64,000 nucleotides of DNA from Myrica gale (GCA_963930655.1 OZ005620.1:3115001-3179000); one strand, 5' to 3'. Shown: positions 11,756-23,372, counted from the stretch's first letter. Notes: generated from the sequence alone by a model not told the origin. Numbers and translations: made by a program.

Positions 11756-12104
11756 GAGCTATGAATTAATGGAAATGATACCTAAAGTGTTCATTTACCC
11801 TGATGGAGCAAGGCCTATTTTTCACCAACCTCATCTAAGAGGAATTTATGCTTCTGAAGGATGGTTCATGAAGCTGATGGAGGCAAACAGGCAGTTCGTC
11901 ACAAGGGACCCTGAAAAGGCTCACTTATTTTATCTGCCATACAGTGCACGCCAGCTGGAGATGGCACTGTATGTGCCCGAGTGACATAATATGAAGCCAC
12001 TTTCAATCTTCCTGCGGGACTATGTGAACATGATAGCTGCAAAGTATCTTTTCTGGAACCGCACGCATGGGGCAGATCATTTCCTTGTTGCATGCCATGA
12101 CTGG

Positions 12105-13176
12105 GTACAGTAGCCTGTTTCTTTTGAACAAAGTTTTGATTAATTCCTTAATTGTAAAAGACAAGTTTTTCTTTCAGTGATATCTGTGTTGGTCTTGTTT
12201 AAGCCCTTCAGGAAGAATAACAAGAAGGGAGTGCTTCTCAATACAACTAAGCTTTATTCGGGATAAACAGTTGTAAATTGGGAACCACTGAGAGAGAAAT
12301 TGTGGGATGGAGATTTTGGCTTGTTTGCTTTGAAAAAATTGCAGATCCACTGGATGAAATTTCTCAAAGCTTTTAAAAGCATGGTTTTTCATGTGGTGTA
12401 GATTTAGGTCCCTGCTGCTCACATTCACAACACATCAATAGATATATGTAGATCCCGTGCCATTGTTATTGAGGACGTAGTAATAATTTCCTACAGAATT
12501 AATACAATGATGCATGTCCTCTTCACGTGCCATTCCTATGCATGTAAGCAACGAGTGCTTCACCTGGGAAGGCCATCTTTCATTTTCTTCATTAGCTATT
12601 GAAATATATAGGACGCTATCTCAATTTTGCTTAGCAATTGTCATCCCACATACCCACGCATGCAGGATATTTATTGGAGTCTGCAGTGTGCATATCTTTT
12701 CTTTGAATGCCTGACCACCTTGCTTGAAATTTGCTTTTAGGTAGATGCTTGAAATGAAACCCTTAGCAAACTTGATGCATATCAGTTTCTAGTTTCAGAT
12801 TGAAATGAAAAAAAGTAGAACTTTCCCAATTCCCCGACCCTGACCCGTTCTCTTTTTAATACTTGCCTTGACTTGCAATTTCTGGTTGACTGCATACGAT
12901 GCCCCCCTTCTTAATGTCTTGAGACCCTGTTTCTGGTTGTTTAACAGATCTGGATTAAAGTTACCTACCTGAGGTTGAAGTCGTACCGTTGAGAAAGAGA
13001 TGCTTTTCCTTTTCTCTTTATTTATGTATTTATTATTATTTCATTTAAAAACTCTTCTGGGGATGATTTTAGTTGAATTCTAATTTAGGACTCTTCCATT
13101 GTGAGCATCGATGCATTGACAATATCAATCATAGTTACTCACCTAACTTTCCCCTGCTTGATTTTACCCTTTTCAG
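12105..13176 (+). other. Intron 3 of the GT47 pseudogene
   Basis: Bounded by donor TGG|GTACAG and acceptor TTTTCAG|GGC, with matching phase 0. No coding signal or repeat seen inside. Confidence 0.7.
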
Positions 13177-13321
13177 GGCCCTTACACAGTGATTGAGCAC
13201 GAGGAACTAACCAAAAACACAGTAAAAGCTCTATGCAATGCTGACCGATCAGAAGGAATTTTTATTGCTGGGAAGGATGTTTCCTTTCCAGAAACTACCA
13301 TAAGGACTCCCAGAAGACCTC

Positions 13322-13515
13322 TTACTACTTTCATCAACAAAAATGTTACACTTTCTAAAATTTTAACACAATAAAAAATTATAATATAATCTCTCTCCCC
13401 ATCACATCATTACTTTTTACTGTAATAAATATTAAAAATCATCTCTCTTCACTTTTTCACCAAATCTAATATCCTAAAATTTTAACCTCCCCAAAATTTT
13501 AACACTCAAACACAA
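13322..13515 (-). mobile_element. Tourist-like MITE inserted in GT47 exon 4
   Basis: AT-rich insert between the codons for RRPL and the following Arg. It ends CAAACACAACC|TA, the reverse complement of the GGTTGTGTTTG terminus of the complete copy at 39652-39850, and shares internal words such as 'aaattttaac' and 'cactttttcacc'. The left terminus is eroded, so its start is approximate. It disrupts the reading frame of the exon. Confidence 0.7.
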
Positions 13516-13815
13516 CCTAGAAATGTAGTTGGGAATAGAGATCAAAACGCCCGATCCTTGCCTTCTTTGCAGGAAACATGCATGGTAGAGTCCGCCCAAC
13601 ACTGCTCAAGTACTGGAGTGACAAGGATGAAGACATGAAAATATACGGGCCTTTACCAACTAGAGTATCCCGAAAGATGTCCTATGTTCAACACATGAAA
13701 AATAGTAGATATTGTATATGCCCAATGGGGTATGAAGTGAACAGCCAAAATTGTTGAGGCCATATATTACGAGTGTGTACCAGTAATTATTGCAGATAAT
13801 TATTGGATGCCTCCA

Positions 13816-15681
13816 GGCTGGTTTTATTTGAAATCAGAGTGCTAGAAACTGACAACTGGAATGGACGTTTATCTCCTGGCAGTACTAGTGATAAAGCCAA
13901 AAGGGGGGGATTCAAGAATAAGGTATGTCATTGATTAAATAGTCTGCATTTGAAAACATGCGAAAATGACCTTCTGTGTAAGGGTTATGACTGTTAGTTT
14001 CCAACCCACTTGCCTCAAATTAATTACCACTCATACTGTTGCATTAGTTGGTTCAATTTATATATCTGCTCGTATGCATTCAGTCACCAACTATAGGACC
14101 CACAAGCAGGATATAGAGGGATATATACCACCATCACCATACCTAAATTGAAAGCTCAATTATATATTAATGCCAATATGGCTAACACTATTTGAAAGGA
14201 AGTGGTGCCTTCCGTACTTCAAATTTAATTTGCATCACCTATAGTTGGACGAACCAGGAGAGGATGCTGACTTATGGTTGGTTACTTAGGACATAACCGT
14301 CGTTCCCCTCGTACAATTCTCTTTGTTAAATGATGTTCAATTATGTGGTTGTGGACTTCACTATTTATTTTTTCTTTCTTTTTGCACATGTTTTTCACGA
14401 GTCTGAAGATCTTTATCATCCTGTGCAGGAAACGACGTTGACAACCAGATGGCACAGGGAATCAATTCTGTCAATAGCAGTACTGTACATGTGGGGACAC
14501 GGAATTTTAGATAGAAAGATAGACACAGCGAGAGAGAGAGAGACTGATTAGCAGGTTTGCCAAGAAAAGAAAAGAAAAAAAAGATGAAAACTCCACTTTC
14601 CTTTTACGATGCGGCTCGTTCTATCTACATAATGTTCTTTATTTGGACGTTTATCTTGGTTTATTCTTTCCTTGTGTTTTTGGAGTTCTTGATGTGGTCC
14701 ACGCATCACATAATTAATACTCTATCTATTATAGATAGATATATGTACTTCCCCAATTCAAAATAAATGCAGTCTTTTTTTTTTTACAACGGATAATTGA
14801 CTCTTGAGGATAATCTCTTTTATTTTTGCTTTTATGGTTTTCCAAAAGAGGAAAGTCAGCATATAGAATTTCAGCTCTGATGTAATTAAGTACAAGCAAT
14901 AACCAGCTTCTTTCTGGTATAGCGGGTGAAGTAATAACTGGAAGAACAATTTTTTTTTTGGTGAAACAGTAACTGGTTTGAAGATGAAGAAACGAATCAG
15001 TGGTCTTTAAACCTAAAAGGCCAGTTTGGTCGAATCCAAGGTGTCTCCTGTTGAGTTCGTAAAAGGTTTGAGCTATTTCAAACCAACTTCAGCGCTAAGT
15101 TCGATAAAGCTCATGCTTTTGAGTTAACCTAAAAATAGATCGAGCCTTCTTGCGGCCATCTTGGAGGAAAGGAACTACGCCGTGTAATGCTTACCTTTTT
15201 AACGAACATACGGCTTATCTTTATGGTTTTGGTGGTTTAGACGTTCCATACTGACTTGGTAAGCCCGCCATAGAAAGTCATTGAAGTTGGGCGCAGTACA
15301 ATATTGCAGGGAATCACTTCCAAGAGATGTATATATACGTAATATTATATTGATATCGTCTTTCCGAATTGCTTTGGGACTAACGGTGCTCTTTGTAGGA
15401 GATTAGTTAGTTTCGAGATGTATGTAGTTTTCCACAGCTGAAACAGGTAAATATTGCTGCAGTATAGGTAGCTTTTGGTATGAGTTTCAGTTTTGGCCTA
15501 TTCATCTTGACGGTGAACACGCCTTAGCTGCGGTTTTACATGGCCACGGACAGTAACCCAGACCACAGATATTTGAAACAATTGTAAGAATTGTGAAGCA
15601 CTGAAGTTTATTTTCTTATTTTACAGAAGAATCACGTGTCAACCGCCTATATTAATATAGTTACTTTTCAGGAAGAAAACG
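13816..15681. other. Intergenic DNA, no gene seen
   Basis: Between the GT47 remains and the 3' end of the MYB gene. A short GA microsatellite lies near 14528-14544. No ORF with a recognisable domain. Confidence 0.5.
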
Positions 15682-16564
15682 TTAGTTTATTACACAATGC
15701 TCACCTTTTCTCGGCGAGCCAAGATCCTCGTCGAGTTCAAGAAACTTGTTCACCCACTCCAAGCCATAGGAGCCTTCGGTGGTGAAGTCGAAGAACTCGT
15801 TTACATCGAAGTTTCCTTCAGAAATTCCACCTTCTTTGACAGTACCTTCATCTTCCACGTGAGCTGTGTCACCGGCTTTTTGAGGCAGAGTCTCTCGTGT
15901 GGCTGCAGCCTCTAACGTTTTCTCTTTCTGATTTATTTTCTTGCTCAAATGAGAATTCCAGTAATTCTTGATCTCATTATCTGTTCGTCCTGGAAGTCTC
16001 CCCGCAATCAGAGACCACCTATATATAGAAACGGGTCAGTTATTACATTGGTTGAAAAGCTTCTCTTGCATACTTCTTGTGCAATATAACACTCTCTTGA
16101 AAAAGGAAATGATAATCAACCAACCAACCTGTTCCCTAGTAGCTTATGAAGCCTGAGTATCAAGTCCTCTTCTGCATCTGATATGTTGCCTCTTTTGATA
16201 TTGGGTCTCAGATAATTCAACCATCTCAACCTGCAACTCTTCCCGCATCGATTTAAACCTGCAAAAACGTGGAAACTTCATTATGCCTACGAACGAATGA
16301 AGATCAGAGAAAAATGCAGTTGGTGCACAGTGCACTGGGTTTTAAGCTTCTGTTTCTTTGTCTTTAATATGCCCTTCTCCCTTCTTGTCGACTTATATTG
16401 AGTTTTGTAGTAGGATGTGAAAAATAACCTGATTTGACAGCAACTGTTTTCCACCTCTTTGCACCATGGATTTCAATATTCTCGGACAGTTTTCGATCTT
16501 CCTCTGCCGTCCATGCTCCTTTGTTCATTACTTTCTTAGCTGCTCCGTCATTCTTTGGTGCCAT
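15682..16564 (-). CDS. R2R3-MYB transcription factor
   Basis: Three exons on the minus strand: 16564-16429, 16258-16129 and 16018-15682, all with GT-AG borders at the standard R2R3-MYB intron positions (inside the Gly of [10 protein letters not shown] and the Arg of GNRWSLIAG). The joined CDS is 603 bp, giving 200 residues. R2 (about 15-66) has Trp18, Trp38 and Trp58. R3 (about 67-117) has Ile71, Trp90 and Trp109. R3 holds the bHLH-interaction signature DLx2Rx3Lx6Lx3R (Asp77 to Arg96), so a MYB-bHLH-WD40 type complex is likely. The C-terminal tail is short and acidic ([18 protein letters not shown]), plausibly an activation region. It acts in the nucleus on DNA. The closest subgroup is uncertain (related to the trichome/flavonoid regulators). 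The start is the first ATG before the R2 repeat. No lesion seen. Confidence 0.93.
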
Positions 16565-17914
16565 TTGAGAACAGAAGGGTACAGTGAGAGAGAGCAAGAG
16601 GGAGACAGGGAAAGAGAGAGGTGGTACTCTCGCTGGACTATGTTTGCTGGTGAAGATAGCCAGAGCGAGTGAAAAAGAGAGAGGACGTCAGAATTTAAAA
16701 ACATCAGAGGCTTTGGTTCTTGTTGGTCGAGGGATTGAAGAGTGAACGAGTCCAATATCCAGCTACCCTTCCTAGGGAGGGAAAGAAAACAAGAGGATCA
16801 GGACCCCCAACTACCAGTTATAGCAAGTTGATGCGGGGAATGGGAAGTAGCTAGGACACACTTCTAGAAGTACTATGAGCATAATTGATGTTATCAGCCA
16901 GGCAACATTTAAATATATCAGAAAAGGACACCTAAGACTGTCGTCTTCCAAGCTCCCATTATTATGTGGGGATCGGTTATTATACGAATTGATTGTGTGT
17001 GAGTGTGTGCTTCATATAAGATACAAAGGCATCTAATGGCTGAGCTATTGCCACGTCATTTAATGAAGCATACTATGAAACCGACCCGTTTACGTGGGTC
17101 CGACCCGATGATTTGAAAAACCCGAATAGCAGCAATTTTTTCTCTCTCTCCCTCTCTTCTTCGCTGCTTCTCCGCTCTCTCTGTCTCTGTCTCTACTTCG
17201 ACAACTCTCTCTCTCTACCTCACATCTCTCTTTCTAACTAATTGGTTCTAAAATTTCCTTTAGAAGAAAATCTAACTTTTGTTTATATTTTGGCTCAGTG
17301 GGATGCTTTATCAAGAAAAAAAAATACTGCACAGTAAAGAAATCATAAATAGTAATTCGAAGAAGAATATCTTTTACCATCAAGAAAAACATATTAACCT
17401 TTTTACAGAGTATAACTTTTTAATATGCAGCCAAAACTTTCTTATTACAACCAACATGGGTTCCCCTTTTCTTTTATGGTGCTTTGAAAGGTTGGTGGAG
17501 AGAATGCATATATGGGTGACCATGACTTGATATAAACATTTTTGTTGAGATGATTAATTAATTTCTTTTGGGATGACTCATGACCACCATTGCACAAGTT
17601 ATTCCAAAGTATTTTTCGCGTTTTTATGATTGCTTGAAAAACTAAAATTGAGCTAGTGTGAAAGAAGAGAAGAGAAAAAAGTTCGTAAGAATAAGTTTAA
17701 CCAATTTTTTTTATATTAAATACAAAAATAATAGAATGTTGTTCTTAATAAATTAAACAATATGCAAGGGGTTTATTTTTCTTAGGCTTCGAGCTGGGAA
17801 CCAAAAAGAGAGAGAGAGATCTGACCTTCAAACCACCATCTCCCCACCCCAATTCCGACCTAGAACATTTTGAAAAACGTGTTGTATATATATAAAATGC
17901 TCCCACATAGCCAC
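16565..17914. other. Upstream of MYB; intergenic
   Basis: Immediately upstream of the MYB start is a GA-rich stretch (CT-rich on the coding strand; about 16580-16685), likely 5' UTR or core promoter, a common plant arrangement. A second CT-rich tract is at about 17140-17235. No further gene seen. Confidence 0.45.
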
Positions 17915-18155
17915 TTTGGCTGAACAAAATTGGACCGCAGGCCGGATCGGACCGGATTTATTAATATAAATAAATAAAAATATTTTATATTTTTAATGCA
18001 AATTACAAACTTAAAAAGTTTAATTTTAACCTAAACTAAAACTATGTGTTTTGTCGTGCCCTTCTCCCTTCGAAATTAATCTAAATTTTTTTTTTTTTAA
18101 AAAAAATGAAACCGGTCCGGACCACTTAAGTGGTCCAGTCCGGTCCTCCATATAA
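17915..18155. mobile_element. Truncated hAT MITE (reverse copy of the 41.8 and 51.1 kb family)
   Basis: Read on the minus strand it matches the elements at 41833-42213 and 51064-51656: 'aacaaaattggaccg' near one end, the internal phrase 'aaaagtttaattttaa', and repeated CCGGTCCGGACC words at the other end. One terminus is lost, so no target duplication is visible. Confidence 0.65.
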
Positions 18156-18163
18156 GCACAACG

Positions 18164-18450
18164 AAAAGTCACTTTGAGCCCTCGAAGTTGCACACAAATG
18201 TCAAAGAGGACTCCAAACTACAAATCTTGACGCATTGAGCCCACGAACTACTAAATTTTATCAAATTGCGTTCTGAACAAAAATATGACGTCAAAATCGT
18301 GCCACGTGGCTCAAATATGATGATTTTGACCGTCAAATTTCAGTTTAAAGCGCGATTTGATAATTTTTGAGTTTAATGTGTGAAAATTGGTAGTTTGAGG
18401 TCCTCTTTGACATTTATGTAGAATTTCAAAGGCTCAAAATTACATTACCC
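18164..18450. mobile_element. Inverted-repeat MITE
   Basis: The left arm (TTTGAGCCCTCGAAGTTG, then AAATGTCAAAGAGGACTC) pairs with the right arm (GTCCTCTTTGACATTT, then AAAGGCTCAAAATTAC), giving arms of about 60-70 bp around an AT-rich core. It is probably related to the MULE-type MITEs with similar 'cactttg' ends in this window. No clear target duplication. Confidence 0.7.
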
Positions 18451-21400
18451 CAATAAAAGTAAGAAAACGTAAGGGGTATCTCTTGACAAAAGTACTGGAG
18501 CTTCTATTGTTCGTCAAATTAAAAATGGTTTTGGACAAAATAAATTTAAACGTGGTAGGTAGGAAAGGTGACGTGAGTACGAGGGGGACAAAATCTCAAG
18601 TTAATATAAAGTAAACCAAAAAAGCATAATATATACTAATATAAACATTTAATGTAAATTAATCTGACTCTTGAAATATCTCACTGGAAGGTTAGAGAAC
18701 ATTTTCTCGATTTGGAGAAATATTTGGGTATTCTGTAGGGTCCATGCAAACGTGACTCACATGTCACCCAATTTTTAACTTATCGGGGCAGGGCTGGAGT
18801 GGTTGAAATGAGATCTCACGGGGACCCTGCACTACAGATATAATAATGGAAGTGCACATGCAACGCCAGCCGCGGTACGTACTTTCCTCGTTGCTTTTAG
18901 CCACAAAATGTGTCAGGCTTTCTCATTGAATATGGGTTTTGGGATGAGGTATGATTGGTTCCAAATACCCGATAAAGTTCAATCTATCGTGAAGATGCTT
19001 TTCGTTGGCCAACTACTCATGGAGATCTAGCCCACCATTACAGGGGGATTGTCAATCCATCCCTTGGAACTTTTAAGGATTACCTTTGGGAAATTAGCTT
19101 TTCTGTTTTGAGTTAATAATCAGTGGCTTGGAAGTGCTTTTGCGTCCGATCTCTTTCACAAAAGCCTTACTTGAGTGGAAACCATCATAACCAAAAGGCA
19201 TCTCAGATTTCTTTTTTTTTTTCACTAAAGAAATTCAGGCACACATTTATATATATCGGGTTTGGACGAACTTGACTCGGTATTCACCTCATAAAAATTG
19301 ACTGATCCACTAATCAACTTTCATTTAAGTTGTGAGTTTTTTTTGAGTAAGTGGTAATTTGAAGCTCTGAATGTGCACTTAATCCACACTTTTAGAGGCC
19401 CTCACTGTCAATTGAGTTACTCGGATGAGTTAAAGGTCTCAGAATTAACTGAATTTATTTTGCTTAACAACAAAAAATTTAAAAAGAAAAAGGTAGAGGT
19501 AAACACTGCAACTAAGAGATCAGTGAGTGCTCAAAGTTGTCTAGCATTGAGAATAACTTAACTGTGGGTCAAAGATCCATTATTTATTAGATTTACCAGT
19601 ACTCTGTTTTCAAACATGATTCACTTAACATGTTAATCAGATCTCATCCTATGCCAAATGTCTTTAATCTAAGATATCCAACCACACCATGTTCTTTATA
19701 ACAGGCACACAATAAATATATATATATATACTTTCATGATTTGTCATGATTTAATTTCTTTTATCTTTTTGCAATCACTTTGTTTTCACGCTCTCTTTGC
19801 TTTTATCTATAAATGTTACCGTTTATAGATGCATGCAAGATTTGTCAGATCTTTTCAACTAGTTTTAAAGAATAACTTCATCAAGGTGAGGGGTTAATAG
19901 ATGACCAGCGTGTGCTCCTAATATTTGCCGTGTGTAAACCAGACTCCAGAACGAGTGGAAGCTGATATAAATTAATCATTAGGCTATCTGAAAACAATTG
20001 CACAAAGATTCCTACAGCCATACACGACAGATATTAGCGGATCAACAAGGAGCTGTCAGTGCATGCATGGCTGCAAGGACATGATCTTCTCCTGATCTGC
20101 ATATTGCAAAAAGAAATAAGAAAAGGGAGAGAAGGAAAAATAAAAGCATCTCGATCGATCTGATCATTTATATACAGATTCCATTACTGATGTTCTCACG
20201 TGTGAATCTGTGATTGACTACCCTTTTCTTTATGTTTTCGCTTTGAACTACTCTATGCATAGGTATCTTAATCTTGTATTCGGATACGTATCCATACAAT
20301 AATTGTTTTTTTCTTATCATATTCATGAATTATAGAATCTCTACCGATAATAACATATTAACAACGTTGTAACTTTATAAAATAAAATAAAAAATTATCT
20401 ATTACACAGATATTTTTAATCCCACAATGGAAACACTAGTTTTAGGAGCTAGGACTACTTTCAGTCAATATTAGGTGTTACAATAAATGTGTAGAAATTA
20501 ATTCTTCGGTTCATGACTAGTACTCTGCTTTAATGGAGTTCTTGAAAACCTAACCACTAATTTTGTATTAGATTAGATGGTTCAAATCTACTATTCTATG
20601 ATCTCAAGTGATCTCAACGTCTAACACGTATAAAAGGATCTAATTAATATTTATTTAGTAATTATATATTCCTTATATCTCACTAATTAGTTAAAATGGT
20701 GATTAAGATCTTGAGATCAACTGCATAATAGAGTTGTCCCACATTTAATATTCGAGTACTATTGCGCAGTTTCTAACCTTATGAACTAATTAATTACAAT
20801 CCCTGTCGTATTTGAGTCGCACTTCTATATCCGTACCTATGTCGTTCAAGCGTCGTTTTCGAAGCTTCCAACCCGTGTTCTCCGGTTGATAATAAAATGA
20901 TCCAATAAGTCTAGGTGGCCAATCTTGGCATTACTCTGTTCGAACCCTCACAGCTACTACACTGTTGATGGCGACCATAAATATAATCCACATCAAATAA
21001 CACATAATTCAAAGTCCAACGGAAAGTCCAAGCAAATAATGCAGTTCAGGAAACATGATTAAAAATTGGAACTTTTTATTATATATTCCAATTAGCTAGA
21101 TGACAAAGCCTTTTATACTTACTATTACTATCTGTTTTTATTTTATTTTTTCATTTTTATCATTCTAAAGAGATAGGAAATAAAAAGGTATACGTATTTC
21201 TTAAAGTAACGTCGCTTCCATGTCAAACTCTCCCTTTGTTTTTCTCCACACCCATGCATATCCCATTTTGGCAAGTTTTGAAAATGGAGATCCAAAAAGG
21301 TTTTTTGTCTTTGCTGAGTACATAGAGAATCTTCTTGCAGGCCCTTTTTGTGTACTTGACCTAGTCCAGTTGAGAAATTGGATGGGAAGCACAACAGTAA

Positions 21401-21620
21401 ATTTTAGACACTTCAATCGATCTCAGTCTCAATAATAATTAAAATCAAAGACTCACATAAGATTCAAATTAACCCATGTTCATTCACTAGTTATAGTACA
21501 TCTAGGAGTGAAAGTTGATGCTTCCTACTATTGAGCTATCGCTTTTAAAATTAAAACAAAAGTATTTCGTTTATGCTATTATTTAATGTTCCTTTTATAA
21601 CAATCATATAATTTTTTTAA
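18451..21620. other. Intergenic DNA, no gene seen
   Basis: No ORF with a recognisable domain on either strand. Short TA runs occur near 19714-19730. Possible repeat fragments are present but have no boundaries I can support. Confidence 0.45.
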
Positions 21621-22506
21621 GGGATAAATACATTTTTTCGTTCACGAAATACTACGTGTTTTATACTTTGAATCATAAACTAACACGTTTGAAACATAAT
21701 ATTGCACTCATAAATTATTAATCTCTAACACATTACATACATCATCTATTTTTTTCGTCAAATTAGATGGAAATGAACTTTTAAAAACAAAAACAAAATG
21801 ATGAATATGTCTTTAAAAAATCAAAATCATGTCATGGCCGGCTCAAAGGTAAGACAACTTAGGTGGTGGCCTATGGCCTAACCCTGAGTAAGGCCTCATA
21901 AAGACTAAAAATAAATTTTTTATTTTTTATGTGTTGTAGATGACCCAAGAATAAAAAGACAACTGAGCTAAGAAAAAAAAATAGTAGGATGCAATATTTT
22001 TATATTTTTTTATCATGAGTGTACTGATATATTTCTTCCACGCTTCCTAATCCCTTTTTAGGTATGTCTAAACTTTGCTCAAAGAGAAAAAAAATGCCTT
22101 ATAAATTTCTTAATTGTTCTAGTCATGGGGTCTTAATGTCATGTATGAGAGCCTCATAAAAATAATTAATGGTGCCTTTGAATATTTTATATTAAATTTA
22201 ATAATTTTCAGATAATTTTAAATATTTTATATTAAAATTTATATAAAAAAATCCTAATAATTTATTTTGCCTTAGGCCCACATTTGGTTTGAGCCGCCCC
22301 TGAATCACGTGAATAGTAAGTTACATTAAAGGGTATAATCGTCATTTTATTTTTAAAGAAGTCAACTTCCGTCTAATTTGACCGAAAAAATAGATAAAAG
22401 ATGCAATGTGTTAGAAATGAGTAGTTTATGGATGCAATATCTCAAACATAATAGTTTCGAGTGCAAAATACAACACATATACAGTAATTTATGAGTAAAA
22501 TTTCCC
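21621..22506. mobile_element. MULE-type MITE interrupted by a Tip100-like hAT
   Basis: Outer ends read GGGATAAATACATTTT on the left and the imperfect reverse complement AAAATTTCCC on the right. The arms continue as a long imperfect inverted repeat ('gttttatactttgaatc' against 'gagtgcaaaatacaac', 'taacacattac' against 'gcaatgtgttaga'). The interior is split by the element at 21833-22302. The ends resemble the GGGATAA MULE MITE at 51225. A 9-bp target duplication is not clear. Confidence 0.7.
21833..22302. mobile_element. Non-autonomous Tip100-like hAT
   Basis: 470 bp with CAGGGGCGGCTCAAA-type ends: left CATGGCCGGCTCAAA, right TTTGAGCCGCCCCTG. Flanked by an 8-bp target duplication with one mismatch, AATCATGT (21825-21832) and AATCACGT (22303-22310). 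The CAGGGGCGG terminus and 8-bp duplication are typical of the Tip100 branch of plant hATs. No transposase inside. Confidence 0.88.
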
Positions 22507-22590
22507 TAAATTTAAGGGGGATTGGAGGTAACATCTAAAAAGTAATTTTTTTTCTAAGAGCTCAAAAGTACGTCATATTATTATATTTGC

Positions 22591-22694
22591 AGAATATTCG
22601 GCTCATTAGTACATGTGGAACAATATGTCTCAACGACATAATTATTTCAAAGAACAAAATGCTGTGAAGTACTTTTTTTTAGGGCAAATAATAT
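22591..22694 (+). repeat. Direct repeat, copy 1
   Basis: Begins 'agaatattcggctcatta' and ends 'gggcaaataatat'; nearly identical to 23262-23372. The two copies flank the MULE MITE at 22705-23249. Confidence 0.9.
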
Positions 22695-22704
22695 ATATTA
22701 TAAT

Positions 22705-23249
22705 GGGTTAAATGCATGTCATGCTCCTGTGGTATGCGGTAATAGCAAAAATGCCCCTGAGGTAAACAAAGTCATTTTCATACCCCTGAGGTAAACATTC
22801 AGGAGCAAATATGTTCTTCCGTTATGTGTCGTTTGAAACACTAACGGTAAATGCTGACATGTCAAAATTAGACACGTCAGCACCAATCACAACTCGACAC
22901 CTGACATTTTCGAAAAAAAAAACAGGGGGAGAACCCCCGAGCGGCGAAGGGTGGCTGGCAGGGTGCCACCCCGTCGCGCGCGACGCAGGGGAGCCCAGAT
23001 CTGGGCGGCCGCGAGCCACCCCGCGGCTCCCCCGTGGCTGGGGTGGCACCCTGCTGGCCTCCCCTGCGCGGCGCGAGCCACCCCTGAGCAGGGACATGAC
23101 ATTTACCGTTAGTGTTTCAAAAGATACATAACGGAAGGACATATTTGCTCCTGAATGTTTACCTCAGGAGTATAAAAAAGACTTTGTTTACCTCAGGAGC
23201 ATATTTACTATTACCGCATATCACAGTGGACATGACATGCATTTAACCC
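22705..23249. mobile_element. MULE-type MITE with a GC-rich core
   Basis: 545 bp with a perfect 9-bp target duplication TATTATAAT (22696-22704 and 23250-23258) and terminal inverted repeats GGGTTAAATGCATGTCATG. The long arms continue inward (CCTGAGGTAAACA, GTTATGTGTCGTTTGAAAC). The AT-rich arms enclose a core at about 22920-23095 that is extremely G+C rich and has its own inverted repeat (GCAGGGTGCCACCCC). ORFs on both strands here are mirror artefacts of the inverted repeat. The 9-bp duplication points to Mutator-like elements. Confidence 0.9.
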
Positions 23250-23261
23250 TATTATAATTTT

Positions 23262-23372
23262 AGAATATTCGGCTCATTAGTACATGTGGAACAATATATC
23301 TCAACGACATAATTATTTCAGAGAACAAAGTGCTCTGAAGTGTGAAATACTTCTTTTTGGGGCAAATAATAT
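23262..23372 (+). repeat. Direct repeat, copy 2
   Basis: Matches 22591-22694 except for scattered substitutions and a short insertion ('gtgaaatac'). It is followed by 'aatgggtta', the same word that in copy 1 forms the start of the MITE. Confidence 0.9.

Larger units (their letters stand above)
11756..13815 (+). pseudogene. GT47 exostosin-family glycosyltransferase pseudogene, exons 3-5
   Basis: Exon 3 (11756-12104) encodes SYELMEMIPKVFIYPDG, then GIYASEGWFMKLMEANRQF and DHFLVACHDW, core exostosin-domain motifs. Exon 4 starts at 13177 (GPYTVIEHEELTKN...GIFIAGKDVSFPETTI) and is interrupted by a MITE near 13322. The last segment (about 13515-13815) gives GNMHGRVRPTLLKYW, CICPMGYEVNS and IVEAIYYECVPVIIADN. 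Lesions: TGA at 11982-11984 where the family has Ser in VPGSHN, the MITE in exon 4, a small frameshift just before KRPILAFFAG, and a 1-bp deletion near 13752 (one C lost in the NSPKIVEA region). The C-terminal part of the domain is not recognisable beyond about 13815. Confidence 0.88.

Noticed and set aside
20920-20990. Possible tRNA gene or SINE B-box ('gttcgaaccctc')
   Set aside because: No A-box, no complementary acceptor stem, and no recurrent flanking structure.
22811-23142. Matching 106-codon ORFs on both strands
   Set aside because: Produced by the long terminal inverted repeats of the MULE MITE; no domain.
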